This document shows positions 39,107 to 48,381 of a stretch of 64,000 bases of DNA, piece by piece; position 1 is the stretch's first letter; each line of letters begins with the position of its first letter. The stretch is taken from the NCBI RefSeq assembly GCF_002174455.2, contig NZ_CP147246.1, positions 2,383,501 through 2,447,500 of the forward strand. Reading direction: 5' to 3'. The notes below the pieces were generated by a model that made no database searches, was not told where the DNA came from, and was given only the letters and a program-made list of their open reading frames with translations. The position numbers and the translations under genes are program-made. The stretch is from Enterococcus sp. 9D6_DIV0238 (GTDB lineage Bacteria; Bacillota; Bacilli; Lactobacillales; Enterococcaceae).

Positions 39107-41794
39107 ATGAAGAAAAAAGTTTACATCGTTTCCCATTCCCACTGGGATCGTGAATGGTACATGCCGTATGAGCAGCATCATATGCGCTTAGTCGAATTGA
39201 TGGATGATGTCTTAGAGCTAATCGAAACAGATCCAGCATTCAATAGTTTTCATCTTGATGGACAGACCATTATATTGGACGATTATTTACAAGTTCGTCC
39301 AGAACGCAAAGAGGATGTTCAACGAGCGATTACTGCTGGAAAACTAAAAATAGGACCATTTTACATTTTACAAGATGATTTCTTGATCAGCTCTGAATCA
39401 AATGTCCGGAATATGCTGATCGGTAAAAAGGAAAGTGAAAAATGGGGAGCTCCAGTGAATCTAGGCTATTTCCCTGACACATTCGGTAATATGGGACAGA
39501 CCCCGCAAATGATGAAACAGGCTGGGTTAGAAACAGCCGCTTTTGGTCGAGGTGTCAAACCGGTGGGCTTCAATAATGAGGTGCTGGATGATGAAAATTA
39601 CACCTCTCAGTATTCTGAAATGTGGTGGCAAGGACCAGACGGAACGAATATTTTAGGACTCCTGTTTGCAAACTGGTACAGCAACGGCAATGAAATTCCA
39701 GCAACTAAAGAAGAAGCAGTAACTTTTTGGACACAAAAATTAGCGGAAGCTGAAAAATTTGCTTCAACAAACCATTTATTGATGATGAATGGTGTGGATC
39801 ATCAACCTGTTCAAAAAGATGTGACTAAAGCGATTGCGTTGGCGAATGAATTATTCCCGGAATATGAATTTGTTCATTCTAATTTTGATGAATATCTACA
39901 AGCTGTTCGTCAGGATCTTCCAGAACATGTTGGAACCGTTCATGGGGAATTGACAAGTCAAGAAACTGATGGCTGGTTTACCTTAGCCAATACCGCATCT
40001 GCCAGAGTGTACTTGAAACAATGGAATACAAAAGTAGAGAGACAGTTAGAGAATGTTACTGAGCCCTTGGCGGCTATGGCGTATGATCTAACAGGCAGCT
40101 ACCCACATGACCAGCTGGATTATGCCTGGAAATTATTATTGCAAAATCATCCTCACGATAGTATTTGCGGGTGTTCAGCAGATGAGGTTCACCGAGAAAT
40201 GATCACAAGGTTTGAAAAAGCGGATGAAGTCGGCAACTACTTGGCGAATGAATTGTTAGAACAGCTTGTAAGTGAAGTGCAAACAGATGGATTTCCGGAA
40301 AACAGTTACCCTTTTGTTGTTTTTAATACATCTGGTTATGTAAAATCAGATATCGTCAATGTAAGAATCGAGCTTGAAAGAAAGCCATTTAAAGAAGGCG
40401 TTCCTCATGAACTATGGCAGGAATTAAATGAAAGCGAGACACCAAATTTTGAGGTGATCGATGGACAAGGTAAAAAAATCCCCGCAAGCATTTCTGCGCC
40501 AGAAGTTTGCTTTGGATATGACTTGCCGAAAGATCGTTTTAGAGTTCCATACATGGCAAAATATGTTGAAGTAAAAATGCTGCTCTCTGATTTGCCAGCA
40601 TTTTCATGGGAAACATTTGCGTTGCAAGAAATACAGGAACAGCCTCAACTGGCTGCTTCGATGGTCAAAAGCGAAACGCCTGTAGTTTTGGAAAATGATC
40701 TTTTAGAGGTGAAATTCAATGAGAATGGTACAATAAACGTTCAGGATCGAGCGACTGGAAAAACCTATCATGAGTTGCTTACTTTTGAAGATACTGGAGA
40801 TATCGGTAATGAGTATATCTTTAAACAGCCGGAAGGAACAACACCGATTCTATCGAATGAACTCTCAGCAGAAATTGCAGTCGTAAAAGACGAATCATTT
40901 ATCGCACAAGTGAAAATCGTTCAGCAGATGATGATCCCAGAAGCGGCAGAAGAATTGCTCTTACAAGAACAAAGAGCAGTAGTCGATTTCCGTTATCGAA
41001 AAGCGAAGCGCTCAACGAAGCTGAAATCACTCATGATCACAACACTTGTAACGATGACGAAAGATTCTTCTCGTTTAGCCTTTGAAACAACGATCGATAA
41101 TCAAATGGATGATCATCGTTTACGTGTACTATTTCCAACAGAGATCGAAGCTGAGACGCATGAAGCCGATAGTATTTATGAGGTGGTTACAAGACCGAAC
41201 CAAGTAAGTAAGAGCTGGGAAAATCCGACCAATCCACAGCATCAACATGCATTCGTCAATATTCATGATGAAATGCGGGGAATGACTGTCTCAAATTATG
41301 GATTAAATGAATATGAAGTTTTGACGGAAAAAAATACGATCGCATTGACGTTAGTAAGAGCTGTCGGCGAAATGGGGGATTGGGGCTATTTCCCAACACC
41401 AGAGGCGCAATGTCACGGAGAGTTTGCGTTCCAATATGGATTGGATTTTCACGGTGCAGCTTCTGATCGCTACGAAACCTATCAGCGGGCGTATAGTGCA
41501 CAAATTCCATTTAGTTTGAAGCAGACGACTCGTCATTCAGGTCAATTAAACGCTGAAGATCAGTATGTAACGGTAGCAGGCTCGACATTTGCTGTTACAG
41601 CGGTCAAAAATAGTGAAGACGATCAGTACTTAGTAGTTCGCGGCTTCAATATGAGTGATCAAGCGGCAGAAGTGCAAGTAAAAAAACAGACGAATACAGT
41701 AGAGAAGCTGAATTTACTTGAAGAAAAGCAATCAGAATCGTTAGGTGAAGAGTTAAGTCCATATGAAATTCGAACGATCGGGTTTCGTAGATGA
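39107..41794 (+). CDS. GH38 alpha-mannosidase
   Basis: 895 residues from ATG 39107 (site GAAGGAG). Retaining, zinc-dependent. Seen: HSHWDREW (zinc His/Asp) at the N-terminus, LGYFPDTFGNMGQTPQM with the nucleophile Asp, and NHPHDSICGCSADEVHREM with further zinc ligands, followed by the beta-sandwich half. Same type as the streptococcal cytoplasmic GH38 that removes alpha-1,3-mannose from N-glycan cores. No signal peptide. Overlaps the next frame by 4 bases (ATGA), though the kinase probably starts at 41812. Confidence 0.94.
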   Translation: MKKKVYIVSHSHWDREWYMPYEQHHMRLVELMDDVLELIETDPAFNSFHLDGQTIILDDYLQVRPERKEDVQRAITAGKLKIGPFYILQDDFLISSESNVRNMLIGKKESEKWGAPVNLGYFPDTFGNMGQTPQMMKQAGLETAAFGRGVKPVGFNNEVLDDENYTSQYSEMWWQGPDGTNILGLLFANWYSNGNEIPATKEEAVTFWTQKLAEAEKFASTNHLLMMNGVDHQPVQKDVTKAIALANELFPEYEFVHSNFDEYLQAVRQDLPEHVGTVHGELTSQETDGWFTLANTASARVYLKQWNTKVERQLENVTEPLAAMAYDLTGSYPHDQLDYAWKLLLQNHPHDSICGCSADEVHREMITRFEKADEVGNYLANELLEQLVSEVQTDGFPENSYPFVVFNTSGYVKSDIVNVRIELERKPFKEGVPHELWQELNESETPNFEVIDGQGKKIPASISAPEVCFGYDLPKDRFRVPYMAKYVEVKMLLSDLPAFSWETFALQEIQEQPQLAASMVKSETPVVLENDLLEVKFNENGTINVQDRATGKTYHELLTFEDTGDIGNEYIFKQPEGTTPILSNELSAEIAVVKDESFIAQVKIVQQMMIPEAAEELLLQEQRAVVDFRYRKAKRSTKLKSLMITTLVTMTKDSSRLAFETTIDNQMDDHRLRVLFPTEIEAETHEADSIYEVVTRPNQVSKSWENPTNPQHQHAFVNIHDEMRGMTVSNYGLNEYEVLTEKNTIALTLVRAVGEMGDWGYFPTPEAQCHGEFAFQYGLDFHGAASDRYETYQRAYSAQIPFSLKQTTRHSGQLNAEDQYVTVAGSTFAVTAVKNSEDDQYLVVRGFNMSDQAAEVQVKKQTNTVEKLNLLEEKQSESLGEELSPYEIRTIGFRR

Positions 41795-41811
41795 GAAAAG
41801 GAGAGGAAAAC

Positions 41812-42666
41812 ATGAGCTATTATGGATCGATCGAAGCAGGTGGAACAAAATTTGTTTGCGCTGTAGCGGATGAGGAGTTATTGATTATTGAACGGATCAG
41901 TATACCAACAACGTTACCGGAAGAAACGTTGGCTCAAGTCTTTGATTTTTTTGATCGATATGAACTTAAGGGATTAGGTGTTGGCTCATTCGGTCCGATC
42001 GATGTCAATGAACAATCTGAAACCTATGGGTATATCACGTCAACGCCTAAAAATGGCTGGAGAAACATCGATCTTTTAGGTTTATTGAAGGCGCGATATG
42101 CTCTGCCGATTGCTTGGACGACAGATGTCAATGCCGCGGCTTATGGGGAGATGCATTTAGGGGCTGGGCGAAATACTCAAAACTGTCTTTATTTGACTGT
42201 GGGAACCGGTGTTGGCGGCGGTGCTGTAGTTCAAGGATCTATTTTACATGGGTTCAGTCATCCTGAGATGGGACATATCTCAGTAACAAGGCATCCAGAG
42301 GATTCTTTTGAAAGTACTTGTCCTTATCATGACCATTGCCTTGAAGGCTTGGCAGCAGGTCCAGCAGTCGAAAAAAGAACAGGAGTCAAAGGCCAGTTAG
42401 TAGCAGCGGATCATGCGGTTTGGGAACTTGAAGCTTTTTATCTTGCCCAAGCATTGATGAACTATACATTGATCTTATCGCCAGAAAAAATTATTTTAGG
42501 TGGTGGGGTCATGAAGCAAACACATCTTTTAGAGAAAATCCGCCAATCATTGGAAGAGCAGCTAGGTGATTATGTCTCATTGCCCGATGATTATATTGTC
42601 GGCTGTGGATTAGGAGATAATAGCGGAACGATCGGTTGTCTGCTTTTAGCTAAAGAGGGTGCGTAA
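41812..42666 (+). CDS. ROK-family sugar kinase (fructokinase/mannokinase type)
   Basis: 284 residues from ATG 41812 behind AAAGGAGAGG; the in-frame ATG at 41791 overlaps the GH38 stop and its site is worse. Seen: N-terminal ATP motif IEAGGTKFVCAV, catalytic-Asp segment TTDVNAAAYGE, GTGVGGG, and the ROK zinc cluster HPEMGHISV with CPYHDHCLEG. In this position it should phosphorylate the mannose released by the three mannosidases to mannose 6-phosphate; fructose or GlcNAc are alternatives. Confidence 0.9.
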   Translation: MSYYGSIEAGGTKFVCAVADEELLIIERISIPTTLPEETLAQVFDFFDRYELKGLGVGSFGPIDVNEQSETYGYITSTPKNGWRNIDLLGLLKARYALPIAWTTDVNAAAYGEMHLGAGRNTQNCLYLTVGTGVGGGAVVQGSILHGFSHPEMGHISVTRHPEDSFESTCPYHDHCLEGLAAGPAVEKRTGVKGQLVAADHAVWELEAFYLAQALMNYTLILSPEKIILGGGVMKQTHLLEKIRQSLEEQLGDYVSLPDDYIVGCGLGDNSGTIGCLLLAKEGA

Positions 42667-42668
42667 AG

Positions 42669-43928
42669 ATGGACTTAGAGTTGTCTATTTTTCTGGATGC
42701 AGCATTTTGTCTATCGAGAAAACAAATAAGTGAGCTGTATGAGCGATTGTTGGGGAAAAAGGTTCGGTTTGTTTCTGATAGCGAAGAGGCTAAGGTTGTA
42801 ATGAAACGTTCTTCTGGATCATCAGCGTTGTTTTCAATTGAGTCTGTTGCACCACTATTGCTTAGTGCTGATAATGAGAACGGAGCATTTCAAGGTCTGA
42901 TGTACGTAGCAAGATCGCTTAGATTGGGAAAAGAATGTGAATGCGGGTCAAAAATACCAAAGATATCCGAGCGCATCATTATGCTGGATATCGGCAGGAA
43001 GTATTTTACCCCGAACTTTTTAAGGCGGCTGTTGGAAGAAATGGCATTGTTTGGCTTTAATTATCTGCAGCTGCATTTTTCTGAGGATACAGGTTTGGGG
43101 ATCGAATCAAAAAAATATCCTGAACTCAATTCAAAAAAGACTTTGTCGCAAAAAGAAGTGCGCAAGTTGATAGAGGATGCCGCTGAATTATCGATCGAAA
43201 TTATTCCAGACTTAGATACACCGGGACATATGACACATATACTCAAGGAGCATCCAGGATGGCAATTAAAAGAGCTGACGTCACAGGGGATATCTTCTGT
43301 TTCGTCAGTGATGGATGTGACGAATGAGGCAGCCATAGCTTTTACCTTTTCGCTTTATCAGGAATATATAGCGCTTTTTACTGGCTGTCGCTACTTTCAT
43401 ATTGGGGCAGATGAATTTGCTGATTTTGATCATTTCGAATGTTATCCAGCTTTGGCTGATCGGGGACAAGAGGAATTCGAAGGGTATGTCAATTCGGTTG
43501 CAGCGCTTGTCAGACAAGCCGGTTTTATTCCGAGAGTTTGGAATGATGCTTTCTTTAGAAAAAATAGGACAAGTACATTAAGCAAAGAGCTGGAAATTAC
43601 GTATTGGACAAGATGGCAAAAGGAAATGGCACCCGTTCAGACGTTTCTAGATGAAGGCTACTCCGTCATCAACTTTAATGACAATTATCTCTATTATGTG
43701 CTAGGAGAAAATGCTGGTTATTCTTATCCAACAGCACAAAAAATCAAGGAGGAATGGCAGCCTGATCTATTTGCATCTGAACAAAAAGTCAAGACGGAAC
43801 ATCAAGAACAGATCAAAGGAGCTGCATTAGCGATCTGGTGTGATAAGCCGGAAGCGAAAGAGGAAGAAACGATTTTTTTAGAGGTAGTCCAATTGATGGC
43901 TGCCTTTTCAGAACATTTTTATCAATAA
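42669..43928 (+). CDS. GH20 beta-N-acetylhexosaminidase, short cytoplasmic form
   Basis: 419 residues, start 2 bases after the kinase stop. Seen: small N-terminal domain, then a TIM barrel with HFSEDTGLG, DLDTPGHM and the catalytic pair in HIGADEF (polarising Asp, acid Glu), substrate-assisted mechanism through the 2-acetamido group. Lacks signal peptide and surface domains, unlike pneumococcal StrH, and matches the small GH20C type, which releases terminal GlcNAc/GalNAc inside the cell. Last step on the single GlcNAc left by the GH85 enzyme and the mannosidases. Confidence 0.92.
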   Translation: MDLELSIFLDAAFCLSRKQISELYERLLGKKVRFVSDSEEAKVVMKRSSGSSALFSIESVAPLLLSADNENGAFQGLMYVARSLRLGKECECGSKIPKISERIIMLDIGRKYFTPNFLRRLLEEMALFGFNYLQLHFSEDTGLGIESKKYPELNSKKTLSQKEVRKLIEDAAELSIEIIPDLDTPGHMTHILKEHPGWQLKELTSQGISSVSSVMDVTNEAAIAFTFSLYQEYIALFTGCRYFHIGADEFADFDHFECYPALADRGQEEFEGYVNSVAALVRQAGFIPRVWNDAFFRKNRTSTLSKELEITYWTRWQKEMAPVQTFLDEGYSVINFNDNYLYYVLGENAGYSYPTAQKIKEEWQPDLFASEQKVKTEHQEQIKGAALAIWCDKPEAKEEETIFLEVVQLMAAFSEHFYQ

Positions 43929-43944
43929 GGGGAATATGAAAGGA

Positions 43945-44052
43945 GAGCGGGACAAAACTAAAACCAGTTTTGTTCCGCTCTTTAAACGAGAATAAACGAC
44001 GAGAGGAAAGCAGATCTTGGATCAGAATACTATTGTTTCGGCCTCCTTTAAG
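43945..44052. repeat. Dispersed hairpin repeat, family 2 copy 1
   Basis: Begins with the stem GAGCGGGACAAAACT / AGTTTTGTTCCGCTC, continues with ACGAGAATAAACGACGAG and ends near GTTTCGGCCTCC. Copy 2 at 61758-61868 has the same order with scattered changes. The first hairpin can end transcription. Confidence 0.6.
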
Positions 44053-44175
44053 GATAAATAAGCGTTGGAAAAGAAAGTAACCTCTCTTTATTGTTGTTAT
44101 ACAGAATGCTCATTAGCAAAAGTATGACCTATAGTTTTTAAACGAAAACCTATAATTTTTCTATTTATAAATCAA

Positions 44176-44193
44176 ATAGAAAGCGCTAACATT
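44176..44193 (+). promoter_or_regulatory. cre-type site before the GH85 gene
   Basis: ATAGAAAGCGCTAACATT matches the CcpA site AAAGCGCTAACA core; suggests glucose repression of the secreted endoglycosidase. Confidence 0.65.
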
Positions 44194-44248
44194 TTGTAGA
44201 AGAATGAATGGTGCTGCATTTAGGCGAATAATGAAGGAGGTTCATTCA

Positions 44249-46984
44249 GTGAAAAGAAAAAAATGGAAACAGTTGTTTTATTGCTCGATACTTACATTGG
44301 GGGCAGCAGTCGGATCTATCGGATTCAACTTGCCGGCTCATGCAGAGTCAGTTGGAAATAGTGGGATACCAATCAACGAGCATTCTCCCCAAGCAACAGC
44401 CTTATTTCCGGAAACATTACTAAAGTGGAGCGCTAAAACAGACCCCGATGCGCCTTTCAATGTATCGAAAGTTCCTTTAGCATCCCGCGTAAAAGGAAAG
44501 AAAATGAATGAGGATCAAAGTACAGACGCGAAAGTTTTATCGATTGCGATCGTCAATCGACACACAAAGGGAACGCCGGCGCAAGGGGATGCGGATAAAG
44601 CTGTTTATAACTTTACGAACTGGCAATATGTAGATACTTTGGTTGCTTGGGCTGGTTCTTCTGGTGAAGGGATCATTGTACCGCCAAGTGGTGATGTGAC
44701 AGATTCAGCTCATCGAAATGGCGTGCCGGTGATCGGGACAGTCTTTTTCCCGCCGGAAGCTTACGGTGGAAAAAGTGAATGGGTAGAGCAATTCGTGCAA
44801 AAAGATTCTAAAGGCCGCTTTCCAATGGCAGATAAGCTGTTAGAAATGTCAGCAGCGTACGGCTTTGATGGTTGGTTTATCAATCAGGAAACAAATGTCG
44901 ATGCACAAACGGCTAGTCAGATGAAAGAATGTTTAAGCTATTTACAGGCTAAAAAACCTAAAAATCAACAGGTTATTTGGTACGATTCGATGATTCCAAG
45001 CGGCAATGTCGTGTGGCAAGGCGCGTTGAATGAAACGAATCAAGGCTATTTCCAAGAAGGGAAAAAACGTGTTTCTGATAATATGTTTATTGATTTTCGC
45101 TGGCGTGAACTAGCTTCTTCTAAGGAAAAAGCACTTCAGCTGAAACGTGATCCCTACGATTTGTTTGCTGGAATCGATGTGCAGGCAAATGGCGTAAACA
45201 CAGGCAGAAAACCAAGCAGTATTTTAGATACCGATGGAAAACCAATTGTTTCTTTAGGCCTTTACTGTCCTGACTGGACACTGAGAGATGGTGGACAATA
45301 CGATATCGAACGCTACTGGAAAAACGAACAGCTGCTTTGGATCAATCCCCAAGGTGATCCCAGAGCCGTTACTAGTGGTAAAAATGAATGGCAAGGAGTT
45401 TCTCGGTATTATGTCGAGAAATCGCCAGTTACACAATTTCCATTCTTGACGAATTTTAATGTAGGAAATGGGGATGCATTTTATTTAAACGGTACAAAGG
45501 TCAAAGAAGGAACCTTTAATAACCGCAGTATTCAAGATGTCATGCCGACCTACCGCTGGGTCATCGATAATGAAGCAGGTAATCACTTGAGTGCGGATAT
45601 TAGTTATGAAGATGCCTATAATGGCGGTTCTTCGATCAAATTATCCGGTCAAATGACTGAGAATCAAGCAACTCGTATCAATTTATACGCAGCACAAGTC
45701 AAACCTTCAGCTTCTGATACGGTGAGTGTTGTGACGAAAGGTGCAGACGAAACAGGACTCGTATTGGAAATAAAAGGAAAAGAAACCCCAACTGTACTGA
45801 ATGGTGAGCAGAAAAATCTAGAAAACGGCTGGCTTCAAACGACATATTCACTAAAATCAGTTGCAGGTAAGACGATCACATCGATCGGCTTGGACTTGAA
45901 AAATACCAATACGGCATCAGCAGAAATTTATTTAGGTCAACTCAGATTAGGAAAAGAAAAAACAACACCTGTCAGCAAAATAGAGAAGGTAGTTTTTCCA
46001 GGAAAAAGTATCGTTGATGACCTAACTGAAAACGTCAATATCAGCTGGCAAACGAAAGGAAAGAATACTGCGTCCTATCGAATATATCGTGAAGTTGAAG
46101 GCCAGCTACAATTTGAAGGAGAGACAGCGAATACGTCTTATACGCTGTTAAATCAGGAACGTATATCAGAAATATCTGTTTATCAGGTCGTTCCAGTTGA
46201 TTTTTATGGTCGGGAAGACCGTAAGAGATCAGCTTCAGCGGTCTACACATTTGAAGCACTGAAAAAACCTGAAATCGCGATCAACGCAAGTAAAACGTTA
46301 GTTGCTGTCGGTGAACCAGTAACATTATCAGCTGCAGTCTCTAAATCGACAGAAACAGTAAATTGGGAAATATCTGGCAGTGATCTTGAGATGATCTCTG
46401 GGCAAGAAGCGACGGTAGCATTTGCGAAAGCAGGAAGCTATACAGTCAAAGCGACAGCATTCAATTCAGCAGGTGAGACGGAAGTCGTTATTGAAGATTA
46501 TATTTATGTTTATGACAAAGGAAGCGGCATCACAAGTGAAAATCTTTCGATCTTACCAACGACAAGTGCAACAGAAGGATCTGGTTACACCAATGAACGT
46601 GAAAGTTACCGCTATGCTTTAGATGGCGACCTAAGCACGAAATGGTGTGATAATAGCAGTGACGAACCATGGATGATCGCTGATTTAGGCGCAGTCAAAA
46701 CAATTGCCGGATTTGAGTTGTCTCATGCGGGAGCTGGTGGAGAAAGTTCGGAATGGAATACAAAAGACTATGATATCCTGATCAGTAATGATAAACAAAC
46801 ATGGACATCAGTTGTTCAAATGCGTGGAAACCGAGCTGACGTAAGTAAAGATGCGATTCGTCTAGTCGAGGCCCGCTATGTCAAACTGAGTCTTGAAAAA
46901 GCTGAACAAAATGGTAAAACTGCCAGAATCTATGATTGGCAAATCATCGGAGTGAACCAAACAGGGATCGTACAAACGAATTAA
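44249..46984 (+). CDS. Secreted GH85 endo-beta-N-acetylglucosaminidase with C-terminal accessory domains
   Basis: 911 residues from GTG 44249 behind AAGGAGG; earlier ATGs lack a site. Signal peptide with core LFYCSILTLGAAVG and cleavage after AHA. Catalytic domain (about 45-400) with TLVAWAGSSGEGIIVPP, VIGTVFFPP and FDGWFINQETN, where the Glu is the acid of ENGase; cleaves the chitobiose core of N-glycans. A carbohydrate-binding-like region (400-600), an Ig/PKD-like region (600-770) and a discoidin (F5/8 C) domain with DGDLSTKWCDN ... PWMIADLG ... ARYVKLSL follow. No LPxTG or membrane tail, so it is released, or held by non-covalent binding. Confidence 0.93.
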   Translation: MKRKKWKQLFYCSILTLGAAVGSIGFNLPAHAESVGNSGIPINEHSPQATALFPETLLKWSAKTDPDAPFNVSKVPLASRVKGKKMNEDQSTDAKVLSIAIVNRHTKGTPAQGDADKAVYNFTNWQYVDTLVAWAGSSGEGIIVPPSGDVTDSAHRNGVPVIGTVFFPPEAYGGKSEWVEQFVQKDSKGRFPMADKLLEMSAAYGFDGWFINQETNVDAQTASQMKECLSYLQAKKPKNQQVIWYDSMIPSGNVVWQGALNETNQGYFQEGKKRVSDNMFIDFRWRELASSKEKALQLKRDPYDLFAGIDVQANGVNTGRKPSSILDTDGKPIVSLGLYCPDWTLRDGGQYDIERYWKNEQLLWINPQGDPRAVTSGKNEWQGVSRYYVEKSPVTQFPFLTNFNVGNGDAFYLNGTKVKEGTFNNRSIQDVMPTYRWVIDNEAGNHLSADISYEDAYNGGSSIKLSGQMTENQATRINLYAAQVKPSASDTVSVVTKGADETGLVLEIKGKETPTVLNGEQKNLENGWLQTTYSLKSVAGKTITSIGLDLKNTNTASAEIYLGQLRLGKEKTTPVSKIEKVVFPGKSIVDDLTENVNISWQTKGKNTASYRIYREVEGQLQFEGETANTSYTLLNQERISEISVYQVVPVDFYGREDRKRSASAVYTFEALKKPEIAINASKTLVAVGEPVTLSAAVSKSTETVNWEISGSDLEMISGQEATVAFAKAGSYTVKATAFNSAGETEVVIEDYIYVYDKGSGITSENLSILPTTSATEGSGYTNERESYRYALDGDLSTKWCDNSSDEPWMIADLGAVKTIAGFELSHAGAGGESSEWNTKDYDILISNDKQTWTSVVQMRGNRADVSKDAIRLVEARYVKLSLEKAEQNGKTARIYDWQIIGVNQTGIVQTN

Positions 46985-46990
46985 ATCAAC

Positions 46991-47029
46991 TAAAAAACAC
47001 GGCGGAATCCTTGACTCCACCGTGTTTTT
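46991..47029. terminator. Bidirectional terminator between GH85 and add
   Basis: AAAACACGGCGGA / TCCACCGTGTTTT stem, T tracts on both strands. Confidence 0.85.
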
Positions 47030-48051
47030 CAGTTGATCAGTTCAAAGTAGTCAGTTGATAATCGCTCATGAAGCAGTTGTTTTTCTGCTTCTGGAAGAAA
47101 AGCACCAGTGACAGCGTTATGGTTCAGCTGTTCCATATCATTGTAAGTAATGCCATACCATTCATGCAGTTTCATAAATTCGTCAGTTAATGTGGTGGCA
47201 GAAACGGTGCGATTATCGGTATTGATGCAAACATTGATACCAGCATCTAAAAACTGCTGAAATGGATAATCGTCTAAAGAAGTCACTGTTTTCGTTTGAA
47301 AATTACTCGTTGGGCACATTTCGATCAATGTTCCTTGTTCTTGAAGCAGTGCAAAGTATTCGGGTGTATCTTTTACTGCGATGCCATGACCAATTCGTTT
47401 GGCACCCAGATAGACAGCATCTGCTACATTTTTTCCGCAGCCGCATTCACCTGCGTGGAGAGTCAGAGGGATGTTTGATCGTTCAACAAGTCTTAGCGTT
47501 TCTTCAAAAACATAGGGTGGAAAATCGATTTCATTGCCGGCAAGGTCGAAACCTGCAACACCAGAACGTTTATACTCTTCTGCTAAAAGAACGATCTGTT
47601 CGATTTCATCCAGCTCTTCATGCCGCATGCCGCACAACAACGCATTGCTTTTCACGCCGAATTGTTCTTGTCCTTGATTCAAACCTGCTAACACAGCGGT
47701 TACGATTTGGGCTAAAGAAAGGCCTTTTTCTGTATGCAAAGAGGGGGCGAAACGCACTTCGATATACTGAATATTCTCCTCAGACGCTTGGTTGATTAAA
47801 TCAAAAGCTGCTTGCTGTAAGGCATTTTCTGTCTGAAGACAACTTAATACAAGGTCAAAGCGCTGCAAGTACTCATTTAAATCCTGGCAATCTTCTGGTG
47901 CAACTAGAAGTTCTTTGAGCTCGTTTTCAGATGCTGGTAGTGAAATTCCTTGCTGTGCTGCGATTTTTTGTAAGGTAGCTGGTCTGATCGAACCGTCTAA
48001 ATGGCAATGCAATTCTATTTTAGGTAAATTTTTGACAAGTGCGCGCTTCAC
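47029..48051 (-). CDS. add: Adenosine deaminase
   Basis: 340 residues, site AAAGGATGATC. Hydrolyses adenosine/deoxyadenosine to inosine/deoxyinosine. Seen: zinc-binding ELHCHLDGSIRP at the N-terminus, LTLHAGECG with catalytic His/Glu, GAKRIGHGIAV and CINTDNR with the final zinc Asp. Length is that of the family. Feeds inosine to the purine nucleoside phosphorylases at 58.5-60.1 kb. Monocistronic, divergent from the LacI-type regulator. Confidence 0.95.
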   Translation of the reverse strand: MKRALVKNLPKIELHCHLDGSIRPATLQKIAAQQGISLPASENELKELLVAPEDCQDLNEYLQRFDLVLSCLQTENALQQAAFDLINQASEENIQYIEVRFAPSLHTEKGLSLAQIVTAVLAGLNQGQEQFGVKSNALLCGMRHEELDEIEQIVLLAEEYKRSGVAGFDLAGNEIDFPPYVFEETLRLVERSNIPLTLHAGECGCGKNVADAVYLGAKRIGHGIAVKDTPEYFALLQEQGTLIEMCPTSNFQTKTVTSLDDYPFQQFLDAGINVCINTDNRTVSATTLTDEFMKLHEWYGITYNDMEQLNHNAVTGAFLPEAEKQLLHERLSTDYFELIN

Positions 48052-48381
48052 ATGATCATCCTTTCATAACTATTGCTCCAATAAGTATTTTGAAGACTTT
48101 AACATGCTCAATGAGCTATGTCAAGATAAGAAAAAAAGATTTTTACTAAGAAATAAAAGAGAACTTATATCTAAGAGAAAATAAAAGAAATCCGCACATA
48201 CAGCCATTTGAAATACCATGATTTGAATAAAAGAAAAGAAGAGGAGCGATGAGCTCAAGAGTTAATTTTATTGTTTGAACTATTCTATTGCTGAAATTTC
48301 TGATACACTGAACTCATTCAGTAAGTTTTTTTGAGAACGTTGACATGGTTGGTAGGCATGTGACTAAAGGGAGAATGAATA
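48052..48381. other. Intergenic region between add and the LacI-type regulator
   Basis: 330 AT-rich bases. They must contain divergent promoters. A cre-like site TGAGAACGTTGACA lies at 48332-48345. No gene is supported here. Confidence 0.5.
48332..48345 (+). promoter_or_regulatory. cre/LacI-type operator before the regulator gene
   Basis: TGAGAACGTTGACA has the central CG and 12 of 14 bases of the cre consensus; it could be bound by CcpA or by the regulator itself. Confidence 0.45.

Larger units (their letters stand above)
43929..44248. other. Intergenic region before the GH85 gene
   Basis: 320 bases: a dispersed hairpin repeat (43945-44052) that also ends the GH20 operon, then a promoter zone with a strong cre site at 44176. 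No further open frame is convincing. Confidence 0.6.

Noticed and set aside
47262..47795. Plus-strand open frame (177 codons) opposite add
   Set aside because: Shadow frame with Arg/His/Cys-rich unnatural composition; add is unmistakable on the other strand.
48249..48278. Nine-codon frame behind a GAGGAG sequence upstream of the LacI-type regulator
   Set aside because: The site is only two bases from the ATG and the peptide has no leader-peptide features.
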